Source: Streptomyces ruber (GTDB lineage Bacteria > Actinomycetota > Actinomycetes > Streptomycetales > Streptomycetaceae). Taken from it: DNA of 64,000 bases. The stretch spans positions 62,001 through 126,000 of the forward strand of contig NZ_BMQK01000002.1 in the NCBI RefSeq assembly GCF_014648075.1. The letters run 5' to 3'. Shown piece after piece: positions 36,254-44,963 of the stretch; within the stretch, counting starts at the first letter, position 1; every line of letters begins with the position of its first letter. The position numbers and the translations under genes are program-made. The notes beneath the pieces are model-generated. The model was not told where the DNA came from. It ran no database searches and saw only the letters and a list, made by a program, of their open reading frames with translations.

Positions 36254-37630
36254 ATGCCCATGGGTCACACGGCCACAGCCGAGGCAGGCTCCGGGGGCCT
36301 GACAGCGACCGAGCACCGCCTGGCCAACGGCCTGCGCGTGGTGCTCTCCGAGGACCACCTGACCCCGGTCGCGGCGGTGTGCCTCTGGTACGACGTCGGC
36401 TCCCGGCACGAGGTCAAGGGCCGTACCGGCCTGGCTCACCTCTTCGAGCACCTGATGTTCCAGGGCTCCGGACAGGTGAAGGGCAACGGCCACTTCGAGC
36501 TCGTCCAGGGCGCGGGCGGCTCGCTCAACGGCACCACCAGCTTTGAGCGCACCAACTACTTCGAGACCATGCCCGCCCACCAGCTGGAGCTCGCCCTCTG
36601 GCTGGAGGCCGACCGCATGGGCTCGCTGCTCGCGGCCCTGGACGAGGAGTCCATGGAGAACCAGCGGGACGTCGTCAAGAACGAGCGCCGCCAGCGCTAC
36701 GACAACGTCCCCTACGGCACCGCCTTCGAGAAGCTGACCGCCCTCGCCTACCCGGAGGGCCACCCCTACCACCACACCCCGATCGGGTCGATGGCCGACC
36801 TGGACGCGGCCACCCTGGAGGACGCGCGCGCGTTCTTCCGCACGTACTACGCGCCCAACAACGCCGTGCTCTCCGTGGTCGGCGACATCGACCCGGAGCA
36901 GACGCTCGCCTGGATCGAGAAGTACTTCGGTTCCATCCCCGGGCACGACGGCAAGCCCGAGCCCCGCGACGGCTCGCTGCCCGACGTCATCGGCGAGGAG
37001 CTGCGCGAGGTCGTCGAGGAAGAGGTCCCCGCGCGGGCGCTGATGGCCGCCTACCGTCTCCCGGAGGACGGCACGCGCGCGTGCGACGCGGCCGACCTGG
37101 CGCTGACCGTCCTCGGCGGCGGCGAGTCCTCCCGCCTGTACAACCGGCTCGTACGGCGCGACCGCACCGCCGTCGCCGCCGGATTCGGCCTGCTGCGGCT
37201 CGCCGGTGCGCCCTCCCTGGGCTGGCTGGACGTGAAGACCTCCGGTGACGTCGAGGTCCCGGTCATCGAGGCCGCCGTCGACGAGGAGCTCGCCCGGTTC
37301 GCCGAGGAGGGCCCCACCGCCGAGGAGATGGAGCGCGCCCAGGCCCAGCTGGAGCGCGAGTGGCTGGACCGGCTCGGCACGGTCGCGGGCCGCGCCGACG
37401 AACTGTGCCGCTACGCCGTCCTGTTCGGCGACCCGCAGCTCGCGCTGACCGCCGTGCAGCGCGTCCTGGAGGTGACCGCCGAGGAGGTCCAGGAGATCGC
37501 CAAGGCCCGTCTGCGGCCCGACAACCGCGCGGTGCTCGTGTACGAGCCGGTCGCCGCCGAGGAGGACGCCCCCCAGCAGGCCGCCGCCACCGCCGAGGCC
37601 ACCGACGAGAACGAGGAGCCGGCGAAGTGA
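36254..37630 (+). CDS. M16 zinc peptidase, catalytic subunit
   Basis: An insulinase-like (M16B) metallopeptidase half of 458 residues. The inverted zinc motif His62-x-x-Glu65-His66 lies in GLAHLFEHLMF. The distal ligand is the Glu near 144 (VKNERRQRYDN), at about the standard distance. The two M16 lobes are visible, the second containing RLYNRLVRRDRT. The ATG at 36254 follows AAGGGA. The protein probably works as a heterodimer with the next gene product, whose start overlaps this stop (GTGA). The substrate is unknown; bacterial pairs act on peptides or on ribosomally made natural products. It is cytoplasmic, with no signal peptide. Confidence 0.92.
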   Translation: MPMGHTATAEAGSGGLTATEHRLANGLRVVLSEDHLTPVAAVCLWYDVGSRHEVKGRTGLAHLFEHLMFQGSGQVKGNGHFELVQGAGGSLNGTTSFERTNYFETMPAHQLELALWLEADRMGSLLAALDEESMENQRDVVKNERRQRYDNVPYGTAFEKLTALAYPEGHPYHHTPIGSMADLDAATLEDARAFFRTYYAPNNAVLSVVGDIDPEQTLAWIEKYFGSIPGHDGKPEPRDGSLPDVIGEELREVVEEEVPARALMAAYRLPEDGTRACDAADLALTVLGGGESSRLYNRLVRRDRTAVAAGFGLLRLAGAPSLGWLDVKTSGDVEVPVIEAAVDEELARFAEEGPTAEEMERAQAQLEREWLDRLGTVAGRADELCRYAVLFGDPQLALTAVQRVLEVTAEEVQEIAKARLRPDNRAVLVYEPVAAEEDAPQQAAATAEATDENEEPAK

Positions 37631-39015
37631 CCGAACTCGCGACCATGGACCTCCACCCGCAGCCCCAGGCCGGCGAGGCCAGGCCCTGGGCGTTCCCGGC
37701 CCCCGGGCGCGGCACCCTGGACAACGGGCTGACCGTGCTGCGCTGCCACCGCCCCGGCCAGCAGGTCGTTGCCGTGGAGGTGCTGCTCGACGCGCCCCTG
37801 GACGCCGAGCCCGCGGGCCTCGACGGCGTCGCCACGATCATGGCGCGGGCCTTCTCCGAGGGCACCGACAAGCACTCCGCCGAGGACTTCGCCGCCGAGC
37901 TGGAGCGCTGCGGCGCCACCCTCGACGCGCACGCCGACCACCCCGGCGTCCGCATCAGCCTCGAGGTGCCCGTCTCACGGCTGCCCAAGGCGCTCGGCCT
38001 GCTCGCCGACGCCCTCAGGGCGCCCGCGTTCGCGGACGGCGAGGTCGAGCGGCTGGTGCGCAACCGGCTCGACGAGATCCCGCACGAGCTCGCCAGCCCG
38101 GCCCGCCGTGCCGCCAAGGAGCTCTCCAAGGAGCTGTTCCCGGCGGACTCGCGCATGTCGCGCCCGCGCCAGGGCACCGAGGAGACCGTCGCGGCCATCG
38201 ACTCGGCGGCCGTGCGCGCCTTCTACGAGAAGCACGTCCGCCCGGCCACGGCCACCGTGGTCGTCGTCGGCGACCTCACGGACGTGGACCTCGACGCGCT
38301 GCTCGGCGACACCCTCGGCGCCTGGACCGGCTCCCCGGCCGAGCCGCGGCCCGTGCCTCCGGTGACCGCCGACGACACCGGACGCGTCGTCATCGTGGAC
38401 CGTCCCGGCGCCGTCCAGACGCAGCTCCTGATCGGCCGCGTCGGCCCGGACCGGCACGACCGGGTGTGGCCCGCGCAGGTGCTCGGCACCTACTGCCTCG
38501 GCGGCACCCTCACCTCCCGCCTGGACCGTGTGCTGCGCGAGGAGAAGGGCTACACCTACGGCGTGCGGGCGTTCGGGCAGGTGCTGCGTTCCGCGCCCGA
38601 GGGCACCGGCGCCTCGCTGCTCGCCATCAGCGGCTCCGTCGACACGCCCAACACCGGTCCCGCGCTGGCCGACCTGTGGACCGTGCTGCGCACCCTCGCC
38701 GAGGGAGGCCTGACGGACGCCGAGCGCGACGTGGCCGTGCAGAACCTCGTCGGGGTCGCGCCCCTGAAGTACGAGACGGCGGCGGCCGTCGCGGGCACGC
38801 TCGCCGACCAGGTCGAGCAGCACCTGCCCGACGACTACCAGGCGACGCTCTACCGGCAGTTGGCCGGGACGGGCACGGTGGAGGCCACCGCAGCCGCCGT
38901 GAACGCCTTCCCGGTGGACCGGCTGGTGACCGTCCTGGTCGGTGACGCGGCCCAGATCGAGGCGCCCGTGGCCGCCCTCGGCATCGGCGAAGTGACCGTC
39001 GTGCGGGCCGAGTAG
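37627..39015 (+). CDS. M16 peptidase-like, non-catalytic partner subunit
   Basis: A 462-residue M16 family protein that lacks the HxxEH zinc motif; the equivalent region reads LDGVATIMARAFSEGT. It keeps the substrate-binding R/Y element typical of the partner subunit (LDRVLREEKGYTYGVRAF, about 300-317). It is expected to pair with the catalytic subunit encoded just upstream, as in mitochondrial processing peptidase. The GTG start overlaps the preceding stop by 4 bases, implying translational coupling. A strong terminator with a T tail follows. Confidence 0.9.
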   Translation: MTELATMDLHPQPQAGEARPWAFPAPGRGTLDNGLTVLRCHRPGQQVVAVEVLLDAPLDAEPAGLDGVATIMARAFSEGTDKHSAEDFAAELERCGATLDAHADHPGVRISLEVPVSRLPKALGLLADALRAPAFADGEVERLVRNRLDEIPHELASPARRAAKELSKELFPADSRMSRPRQGTEETVAAIDSAAVRAFYEKHVRPATATVVVVGDLTDVDLDALLGDTLGAWTGSPAEPRPVPPVTADDTGRVVIVDRPGAVQTQLLIGRVGPDRHDRVWPAQVLGTYCLGGTLTSRLDRVLREEKGYTYGVRAFGQVLRSAPEGTGASLLAISGSVDTPNTGPALADLWTVLRTLAEGGLTDAERDVAVQNLVGVAPLKYETAAAVAGTLADQVEQHLPDDYQATLYRQLAGTGTVEATAAAVNAFPVDRLVTVLVGDAAQIEAPVAALGIGEVTVVRAE

Positions 39016-39031
39016 GGACGGAGCCGCGCCC

Positions 39032-39071
39032 GGGGGCCTTGGTGGCCGACGCGCCACCAAGGCCCCCTTTT
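39032..39071 (+). terminator. Intrinsic terminator of the M16 operon
   Basis: GGGGGCCTTGGTGGC (39032-39046) pairs with 39053-39067 around a 6-base loop and is followed by TTTT. It is the most classical rho-independent terminator in the window. Confidence 0.9.
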
Positions 39072-39145
39072 GCCCGTATTGGGGGTGAGATGGCAAGGGA
39101 TGGGCCGTCTGCCCTGTGGCGTACGCTACAAAACCTGTCTTTCGT

Positions 39146-39175
39146 TTGTTGTTCGAAAGACGGGACCCTTAGCGT
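39146..39175 (+). promoter_or_regulatory. Promoter of the riboswitch-M23 peptidase transcript
   Basis: TTGTTG (39146-39151), an 18-base spacer and TAGCGT (39170-39175) form a plausible housekeeping promoter about 55 bases before the riboswitch. Confidence 0.45.
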
Positions 39176-39230
39176 CGGTCCGGCTGTTCGTCAGGCAGCA
39201 TGCCGCGCCCGCGGCAGCGGACAGTCATCG

Positions 39231-39385
39231 CCGAGTCCCCGCACGGCGCGAGCCAGGGGAGCCGGGGACCCGCCACAGTCCCCCTGGGGTGAATCGGGTG
39301 CCCTTCACGCAGTGGAGGGAACCTGTAGGAGACCTTCCTGCTCCGAACCCGTCAGCTAACCCGGTAGGCGAGAGGGAAGGAAAGG
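39231..39385 (+). ncRNA. Cyclic di-AMP riboswitch (ydaO-yuaA type)
   Basis: The leader shows the conserved ydaO-yuaA blocks in order: GAGCCGGGGACCC (about 39259), GGGGTGAATCGGG (39286), AGGGAACCTGTAGGAGAC (about 39317), CCGAACCCGTCAGCTAACCC (about 39343) and GGTAGGCGAGAGGGAAGG (about 39363). In streptomycetes this riboswitch sits in front of cell-wall hydrolase genes (rpfA and relatives), as here. Ligand binding is expected to reduce downstream expression when c-di-AMP is high. Confidence 0.9.
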
Positions 39386-39397
39386 ACCAGCCACTTC

Positions 39398-40174
39398 ATG
39401 GCGTTCAGTTGCGCCACCGGGAAGCACCGGCGTCCCGGCCGGGTGAAGCAGGCCACCACGCGCACCGTGGGTGTCGCCGCGCTCACCACCACAGGCGTCA
39501 TCGGCACCCTGGCCGCCCCGGCGCTCGCCGCGGACACCTCCGACGGGCAGGCCGGCCTCACCCTGGCGCTCAGCATCGGCGACTCGGTGGCCGAGCAGAT
39601 CGACGCGCAGGCCGCCGCCCAGCGGCAGGCGGCCCAGGACGCGGCCGCGCGGGAGGCCCGCGAGGAGGCCGAGGCGCAGGCGGAGAAGCTCGCCGCCGAG
39701 AGGGCGGAGAAGGAGCGCGAGGCCGAGAGGGAGCGCGCCGCCCGTGAGGCCGAGCGCAAGCGCCTCAACGCCCGTGTCGCCCCGATCGCCGGCTCCTACG
39801 TCTCCACCGGCTACAAGGCCGGTGGCTCCGTGTGGTCCTCCGGCAGCCACACCGGCGTCGACTTCCACGCCGCGTCCGGCACGGCCGTCCAGTCGGTCGG
39901 CGCCGGCACCGTCGTGGAGGCTGGCTGGGGCGGCTCGTACGGCTACCAGATCGTCATCGAGATGACCGACGGCACGTACACCCAGTACGGCCACCTGTCG
40001 TCCATCGGCGTCTCCGTCGGCCAGGCGGTCCTGCCGGGCCAGCAGATCGCCCTCTCCGGGGCGACCGGCAACGTCACCGGGGCGCACCTGCACTTCGAGG
40101 TCCGCATGACGGCCGAGTACGGCTCCGACATCGACCCCGTCGCCTACCTGCGCGCGCACGGCGTGAACGTCTGA
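39398..40174 (+). CDS. Secreted M23 (LytM-type) cell-wall endopeptidase
   Basis: An exported peptidoglycan hydrolase of 258 residues. The signal peptide (about 1-44, ending PALA) is followed by an alpha-helical, Ala/Glu/Arg-rich coiled coil (about 70-122) that may position or inhibit the enzyme. The M23 catalytic domain (about 127-255) has zinc ligands His151 and Asp155 (SHTGVDFH) and His232 in GAHLHFEV, plus catalytic His199 and His230. The ATG follows a purine-rich GGAAGGAAAGGA at the riboswitch edge, so ligand binding could control elongation or ribosome access. It likely acts in germination and growth together with other c-di-AMP-controlled wall enzymes. Confidence 0.93.
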   Translation: MAFSCATGKHRRPGRVKQATTRTVGVAALTTTGVIGTLAAPALAADTSDGQAGLTLALSIGDSVAEQIDAQAAAQRQAAQDAAAREAREEAEAQAEKLAAERAEKEREAERERAAREAERKRLNARVAPIAGSYVSTGYKAGGSVWSSGSHTGVDFHAASGTAVQSVGAGTVVEAGWGGSYGYQIVIEMTDGTYTQYGHLSSIGVSVGQAVLPGQQIALSGATGNVTGAHLHFEVRMTAEYGSDIDPVAYLRAHGVNV

Positions 40175-40304
40175 CCCCCTGGGACGGCACCCGCTGCGGC
40201 GACAGACCCTCAGGCGGCGACCATGGGGCGGCGCCCCCTGGACCGGAGAGCGAGCCCCCGGCGGCGGACATCCCGCCCCGCGCTCCCGGCCCAGAAGCCC
40301 CGGG

Positions 40305-40336
40305 AAGCCCCGGCTCCTCCCCGAGCCGGGGCTTTC
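40305..40336 (+). terminator. Terminator of the M23 peptidase gene
   Basis: AAGCCCCGGCTC (40305-40316) pairs with 40323-40334 around a 6-base loop and runs into TTT. Confidence 0.85.
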
Positions 40337-40382
40337 GCCGTCACGGCCCGTCCCGTCGGCCCGTCCCGCATCGGCCCACCTC

Positions 40383-40430
40383 GGGTCGACCTGTCCCCGG
40401 GTCGACCTGTCCCCGGGTCGACCTGTCCCG
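40383..40430. repeat. Tandem repeat, three copies of a 16-base unit
   Basis: GGGTCGACCTGTCCCC is repeated at 40383, 40399 and 40415 (the last with one change). Each unit contains the palindrome GTCGAC. It lies between the M23 terminator and the GntR promoter, outside any gene. Confidence 0.85.
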
Positions 40431-40481
40431 TATCGACTCGGCGCGCTCGGACGCGACCACTGTCCAAAAAATATCCATGGA

Positions 40482-40500
40482 TTCCGACCCGCCGTCGGAA
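40482..40500. promoter_or_regulatory. Inverted repeat upstream of the GntR gene, operator candidate
   Basis: TTCCGAC-CCGCC-GTCGGAA has perfect 7-base arms. It lies in an A+T-rich patch 80 bases before the GntR gene and may be its autoregulatory site. The rest of the 406-base gap holds the M23 terminator and the tandem repeat. Confidence 0.45.
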
Positions 40501-40580
40501 ATTCTGGCCCGCTGCAATAGAGTCGCAGGAACACGCCTCAGTCGACGGCGTTTCACGGGTTTTAAGGCGGAGGTCCGGTC

Positions 40581-41282
40581 ATGCGTATTCCGGCGCACTC
40601 GGTATGCACGGCGATCCGTGATGACATCGTCGCGGGTGTCTACGAGCGCGGCAGCCGCCTCACCGAGGAACTGCTGGCGCGCCGCTACGGCGTCTCGCGC
40701 GTCCCCGTGCGCGAGGCCCTGCGCACCCTGGAGGCGGAGGGCTTCGTGGTCACCCGCCGGCACGCGGGCGCGTGCGTCGCGGAGCCGACCGAACAGGAGG
40801 CCGCCGACCTGCTGGAGATGCGCATGCTGCTGGAGCCGCTGGGCGCCGCGAGGGCCGCGCAGCGCCGTACCGAGGCGCACCTCAAGGTGCTGCGCGGCCT
40901 GGTCAGACTGGGGCAGGAGAGGGCCAGGCGCGGCCACAGCGAGGATCTGCGCTCGCTGAGCGGCTGGTTCCACGAGACGCTCGCCCAGGCGTCCGGCAGC
41001 CCCGCGCTGACCTCGACGCTCGCCCAGCTCCGGCACAAGATCGCGTGGATGTACACGGTGGAGACCCCCGCCGACCCGGTGGAGTCCTGGGCCGAGCACG
41101 GCGGCATCGTCGACGCCGTCGCGCGCGGGGACGGCGAGCGGGCGCGTGCGATCACCGCCCTGCACGGCGAACGGGCGGCCGACACGCACCGGCTGCGGTT
41201 CCCCCGCGCCGACCGCGCGGAGCGTCCGGACCGTGTGAGGACTTCGCAACATCGCGTAAACATGCCGAGTCTGCGGCATTAA
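40581..41282 (+). CDS. GntR-family (FCD) transcriptional regulator
   Basis: A 233-residue FadR-type regulator. The winged helix spans residues 8-70 (IVAGVYERGSRLTEELLARR, then VSRVPVREALRTLEAEGFV). An all-helical FCD domain follows (about 80-205), with likely ligand or metal residues in LSGWFHETLAQASG and WAEHGGIVDAV. The last 30 residues are basic and disordered. The ATG follows GGAGG. The neighbour ptsH suggests, but does not prove, a link to carbon supply. A possible operator (40482-40500) lies upstream. Confidence 0.9.
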   Translation: MRIPAHSVCTAIRDDIVAGVYERGSRLTEELLARRYGVSRVPVREALRTLEAEGFVVTRRHAGACVAEPTEQEAADLLEMRMLLEPLGAARAAQRRTEAHLKVLRGLVRLGQERARRGHSEDLRSLSGWFHETLAQASGSPALTSTLAQLRHKIAWMYTVETPADPVESWAEHGGIVDAVARGDGERARAITALHGERAADTHRLRFPRADRAERPDRVRTSQHRVNMPSLRH

Positions 41283-41526
41283 CACGAAAGCCGTATACAA
41301 AGAGAAGCGGAATTCCTGGGGGATTGATTCTGCTGCCCGCACACGGTTAATCGAGCCGGTGCGTGCAGCTGTAATCCGCCGTGTGTGCGGGACAATTCCG
41401 CCGTCGGGTCGCCGCAGCGAACAAGACGCCGTGAAGGGATATGGCGAAGGGCCCGCCCGGCATTCGGACGAGCCCTTCACCTGTGCACCGGAGGCCCCTG
41501 CGGGGTCCCCGGCACCGCCGATCCCC
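41283..41526. other. Convergent intergenic region, GntR / ptsH, with terminator
   Basis: 244 bases. GAAGGGC (41446-41452) pairs with GCCCTTC (41472-41478), probably terminating ptsH. A longer imperfect inverted repeat (CCCGCACAC near 41336 with GTGTGTGCGGG near 41382) may end the GntR transcript. No gene was seen. Confidence 0.5.
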
Positions 41527-41808
41527 TCAGACGGTCTCGGGAAGCTCGTCGAGCCCCTCGGCGACCAGCTTGGCCAGCCGGTCCAGCGCGGCGTCCGCGC
41601 CCTCCGCGTCGGAGGCGAGGACGATCTCCTCGCCGCCCTTGGCGCCGAGACCGAGGACCGCCAGCATGGAGGCCGCGTTGACGGGGTTGCCGCCGGCCTT
41701 GGCGATCGTCACGGGAACTCCCGAGGCCGTGGCGGCCCGGACGAAGATGGAGGCGGGGCGGGCGTGGAGGCCCTCGGTCCAGCCGACGTTGACGTGGCGC
41801 TCAGCCAT
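41527..41808 (-). CDS. ptsH: Phosphocarrier protein HPr
   Basis: The small histidine phosphocarrier of the sugar phosphotransferase system; it takes phosphate from enzyme I and passes it to EIIA proteins. It has 93 residues. The active-site His15 is in GLHARPASIF, and a serine at 47 (NAASMLAVLGLG) corresponds to the regulatory serine of Gram-positive HPr. The ATG at 41808 gives the standard N-terminus MAERHVNVG. It is a single minus-strand gene. The upstream leader carries a run of roughly 10-base repeats. Confidence 0.97.
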   Translation of the reverse strand: MAERHVNVGWTEGLHARPASIFVRAATASGVPVTIAKAGGNPVNAASMLAVLGLGAKGGEEIVLASDAEGADAALDRLAKLVAEGLDELPETV

Positions 41809-41840
41809 GTGATGCTGCCCTTCGGTGTTTCTGAAGTTGC

Positions 41841-41890
41841 CAGGGGTCCCTGGGGTCCCTGAGGATCCTTGGGGATCCTTGGGGATTCCG
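41841..41890. repeat. Tandem repeats of about 10 bases upstream of ptsH
   Basis: Two copies of GGGGTCCCTG-like sequence followed by two of GGATCCTTGG-like sequence form a degenerate 10-base periodic array between ptsH and the divergent acetyltransferase gene. The period matches one helical turn. Confidence 0.65.
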
Positions 41891-42009
41891 TACGAATTCT
41901 CCCGTACGGTGAAACGGCTCCGGACGCGGCCCACGGCCCGACCACGACCCGGTCCCGCCACGAGCGGCGCCCCGCCCCCTGTCGGAGGCGAGCCGTACTC
42001 TGGGGAACC

Positions 42010-44877
42010 ATGCAGACCTCGCCGGACCGGCACGAGTACCCCGCTCACTGGGAGGCCGACGTGGTGCTGCGCGACGGCGGCACCGCGCGCATCAGGCCCA
42101 TCACCGTCGATGACGCCGAGCGCCTGGTCAGCTTCTACGAGCAGGTCTCCGAACAGTCGAAGTACTACCGCTTCTTCGCGCCGTACCCGCGCCTGTCCGC
42201 CAAGGACGTGCACCGCTTCACCCACCACGACTTCGTGGACCGGGTGGGACTCGCGGCCACGGTCGGCGGCGAGTTCATCGCCACCGTACGCTACGACCGC
42301 ATCGACGCGAACGGCATGCCCGCCGGCCCGTCCACCACCGCCCCCGCCGCCGGCGAGGCCGAGGTCGCCTTCCTGGTGCAGGACGCCCACCAGGGCAGGG
42401 GCGTCGCCTCCGCCCTCCTGGAGCACATCGCGGCGGTCGCCCGGGAGCGCGGCATCCGCCGCTTCGCCGCCGAGGTGCTGCCCGCCAACACCAAGATGAT
42501 CAAGGTGTTCACGGACGCCGGGTACCAGCAGAAGCGCAGCTTCGAGGACGGTGTCGTCCGCCTCGAGTTCGACCTGGAGCCCACCGACCGCTCCCTCGCG
42601 GTGCAGCGCGCGCGGGAGCAGCGCGCCGAGGCGCGCTCGGTGCAGCGGCTCCTCGCGCCCGGCTCGGTCGCCGTCATCGGTGTGGGCCGCGCACCCGGGG
42701 GAGTGGGCCGCAGCGTCCTCGGCAACCTCCGCGGTGCGGGCTTCACCGGCCGCCTGTACGCGGTGAACCGGGCCGTGGGGGACAGGGACGAGATCGACGG
42801 CGTCCCCGCGTACCGCTCCGTCGGCGAGATCACCGAGCCCGTGGACCTCGCGGTCGTCGCCGTCCCCGCGGAACAGGTGCCGGACGTCGTCGCCGAGTGC
42901 GGCGCGCACGGCGTGCAGGGGCTCGTGGTGATCTCCGCCGGGTACGCCGAGAGCGGCCCCGAGGGGCGCGAGCGCCAGCGCGAACTGGTGCGCCGCGCCC
43001 GTACGTACGGCATGCGCGTCATCGGGCCCAACGCCTTCGGGATCATCAACACCTCGCCCGCGGTCCGGCTCAACGCCTCGCTCGCCCCCGAGATGCCGCG
43101 CCCCGGGCGCATCGGCCTGTTCGCCCAGTCCGGCGCCATCGGCATCGCCCTGCTCTCCCGGCTGCACCGGCGCGGCGGCGGCGTGACCGGCGTCACGGGC
43201 GTGTCGACCTTCGTGTCCTCCGGCAACCGCGCCGACGTCTCCGGCAACGACGTCCTCCAGTACTGGTACGACGACCCGGACACCGACGTCGCCCTGATGT
43301 ACCTGGAGTCGATCGGCAACCCGCGCAAGTTCACCCGCCTCGCGCGCCGCACGGCCGCCGTCAAGCCGCTGGTGGTGGTCCAGGGGGCGCGGCACGGCGG
43401 AGCGGCGCCCACCGGCCACGCCGTACGGGCCACGCGGCTGCCGCACGACACCGTCTCCGCGCTGCTCCGGCAGGCCGGGGTGATCCGCGTCGACACGATC
43501 ACCGAACTGGTCGACGTGGGACTGCTGCTGGCCCGCCAGCCGCTGCCCGCCGGCCCGCGCGTGGCGATCCTCGGCAACTCCGAGTCGCTCGGGCTGCTGA
43601 CGTACGACGCATGCCTCACCGAGGGCCTCAGGCCGCAGCCGCCCCTGGACCTGACCACCGCCGCCTCCGCGGAGGACTACCACGCGGCCCTCACACGCGC
43701 GCTGGCGGACGACGCGTGCGACGCCGTCGTCGTGACCGCCATCCCGCGCGTGGGCGAGGCCCCGGCCACCGACGAGGCCCTCGCCGAGGCGCTCCGCTCG
43801 GCCGCCGCCACGGCCCCGGCCAAGCCGGTCCTGGTGGTCCACGTCGAGATCGGCGGCCTCGCCGACGCCCTCTCCACCCTGTCCGCGCGCTCCCCGCGCC
43901 TGGGGGACGCCGCCACCGCACCCCTCGCCGCCCCGGCCCCGCCCGGCGCGGAACCGGCGCCCGCGCGCGCGGAGGACGCCCCGCCACCCGAGGACACCCG
44001 CCGCATCCCGGCCTATCCCGCCGCCGAGCGCGCCGTCCGGGCCCTCGCCGAGGCGGTCAGGTACGCCCAGTGGCGCCGCGAGGCGACCGAGCCGGGCAAG
44101 GCCCCCGGCGTCTCCGTGGTCCCCGAGTACGAGGACATCGACGAGAAGGGCGCCGCCGCGCGGATCGCGGCGCTGCTCGAACGGGACGAGGCCCGCACGC
44201 TCGACGCCGGCGAGACGAGCGAGCTGCTCGCCCGGTACGGGATCGCGGTGCGCGAAGCCCGGCCCGCGCCCACCCCCGACGAGGCCGTGGCGGCCGCCCG
44301 TGCCCTCGGCCACCCCGTCGCCCTCAAGGCCACCGCACCCCACCTGCGCCACCGTGCCGACCTGGGTGGCGTCCGCCTCGACCTGGCGGACGAGGACCAA
44401 CTGCGCCGGGCGTACGACGAGTTGACCGGCCTCTTCGGCACGCCCGCGGAGCTGCGCCCCGTCGTGCAGGGCATGGCCCCGCGCGGGGTCGACACGGTCG
44501 TACGGGCCGTCATCGACCCGGCGGCGGGCGCGGTGCTGTCCTTCGGGCTCGCCGGGGCCGCCTCCCAGCTGCTCGGCGACGTGGCGCACCGCCTGGTACC
44601 GGTCGCCGAACGGGACGCGGCCTCCCTGGTCCGCTCGATCCGGACGGCGCCGCTCCTGTTCGGCTGGCGGGGCTCCGACCCCGTCGACACCGACGCCCTG
44701 GAGGAGCTGCTGCTGCGGGTGTCGCGGCTGGTCGACGACCATCCCGAGGTCGTCGCGGTCTCCCTGGAACCGGTCGTGGTCGCCACCCGCGGCGTGAGCG
44801 TCCTCGGCGCCACCGTACGGCTGGCGCGGCCGCCCGCCCGCGACGACCTCGGCCCGCGGACGCTGCCGGTGTACTGA
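42010..44877 (+). CDS. GNAT acetyltransferase fused to NDP-forming acyl-CoA synthetase (Pat-type)
   Basis: A 955-residue protein-acetyltransferase-like fusion. The N-terminal GNAT domain (about 20-185) has the acetyl-CoA loop DAHQGRGVASALLEH. It is followed by the CoA-binding, ligase-alpha and ATP-grasp parts of an NDP-forming acyl-CoA synthetase (VAVIGVGRAPGGVGRS near 220, GLFAQSGAIGIALL near 372, ATP-grasp about 735-950). The loop that holds the phospho-His of true synthetases reads TGHAVRATRLPHD instead of SHTGSLAG, so ligase activity is doubtful. Related Pat enzymes acetylate and switch off acyl-CoA synthetases. The domain order is reversed relative to Salmonella Pat. TACTCT lies 8 bases before the ATG, so it may be leaderless. 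Confidence 0.88.
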   Translation: MQTSPDRHEYPAHWEADVVLRDGGTARIRPITVDDAERLVSFYEQVSEQSKYYRFFAPYPRLSAKDVHRFTHHDFVDRVGLAATVGGEFIATVRYDRIDANGMPAGPSTTAPAAGEAEVAFLVQDAHQGRGVASALLEHIAAVARERGIRRFAAEVLPANTKMIKVFTDAGYQQKRSFEDGVVRLEFDLEPTDRSLAVQRAREQRAEARSVQRLLAPGSVAVIGVGRAPGGVGRSVLGNLRGAGFTGRLYAVNRAVGDRDEIDGVPAYRSVGEITEPVDLAVVAVPAEQVPDVVAECGAHGVQGLVVISAGYAESGPEGRERQRELVRRARTYGMRVIGPNAFGIINTSPAVRLNASLAPEMPRPGRIGLFAQSGAIGIALLSRLHRRGGGVTGVTGVSTFVSSGNRADVSGNDVLQYWYDDPDTDVALMYLESIGNPRKFTRLARRTAAVKPLVVVQGARHGGAAPTGHAVRATRLPHDTVSALLRQAGVIRVDTITELVDVGLLLARQPLPAGPRVAILGNSESLGLLTYDACLTEGLRPQPPLDLTTAASAEDYHAALTRALADDACDAVVVTAIPRVGEAPATDEALAEALRSAAATAPAKPVLVVHVEIGGLADALSTLSARSPRLGDAATAPLAAPAPPGAEPAPARAEDAPPPEDTRRIPAYPAAERAVRALAEAVRYAQWRREATEPGKAPGVSVVPEYEDIDEKGAAARIAALLERDEARTLDAGETSELLARYGIAVREARPAPTPDEAVAAARALGHPVALKATAPHLRHRADLGGVRLDLADEDQLRRAYDELTGLFGTPAELRPVVQGMAPRGVDTVVRAVIDPAAGAVLSFGLAGAASQLLGDVAHRLVPVAERDAASLVRSIRTAPLLFGWRGSDPVDTDALEELLLRVSRLVDDHPEVVAVSLEPVVVATRGVSVLGATVRLARPPARDDLGPRTLPVY

Positions 44878-44963
44878 GGCGCACCCGCGCGGGCGTCCCG
44901 CACACCGGTCCCGCGCACGACAGCGGTGCCTCGCAGCCGACGCACCCCCGTAGGATGGAGGGC

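Noticed and set aside
41809..44742. Minus-strand extension of ptsH to more than 1000 codons
   Set aside because: Only the last 93 codons are HPr, with a correct start. The rest is antisense to the acetyltransferase fusion.
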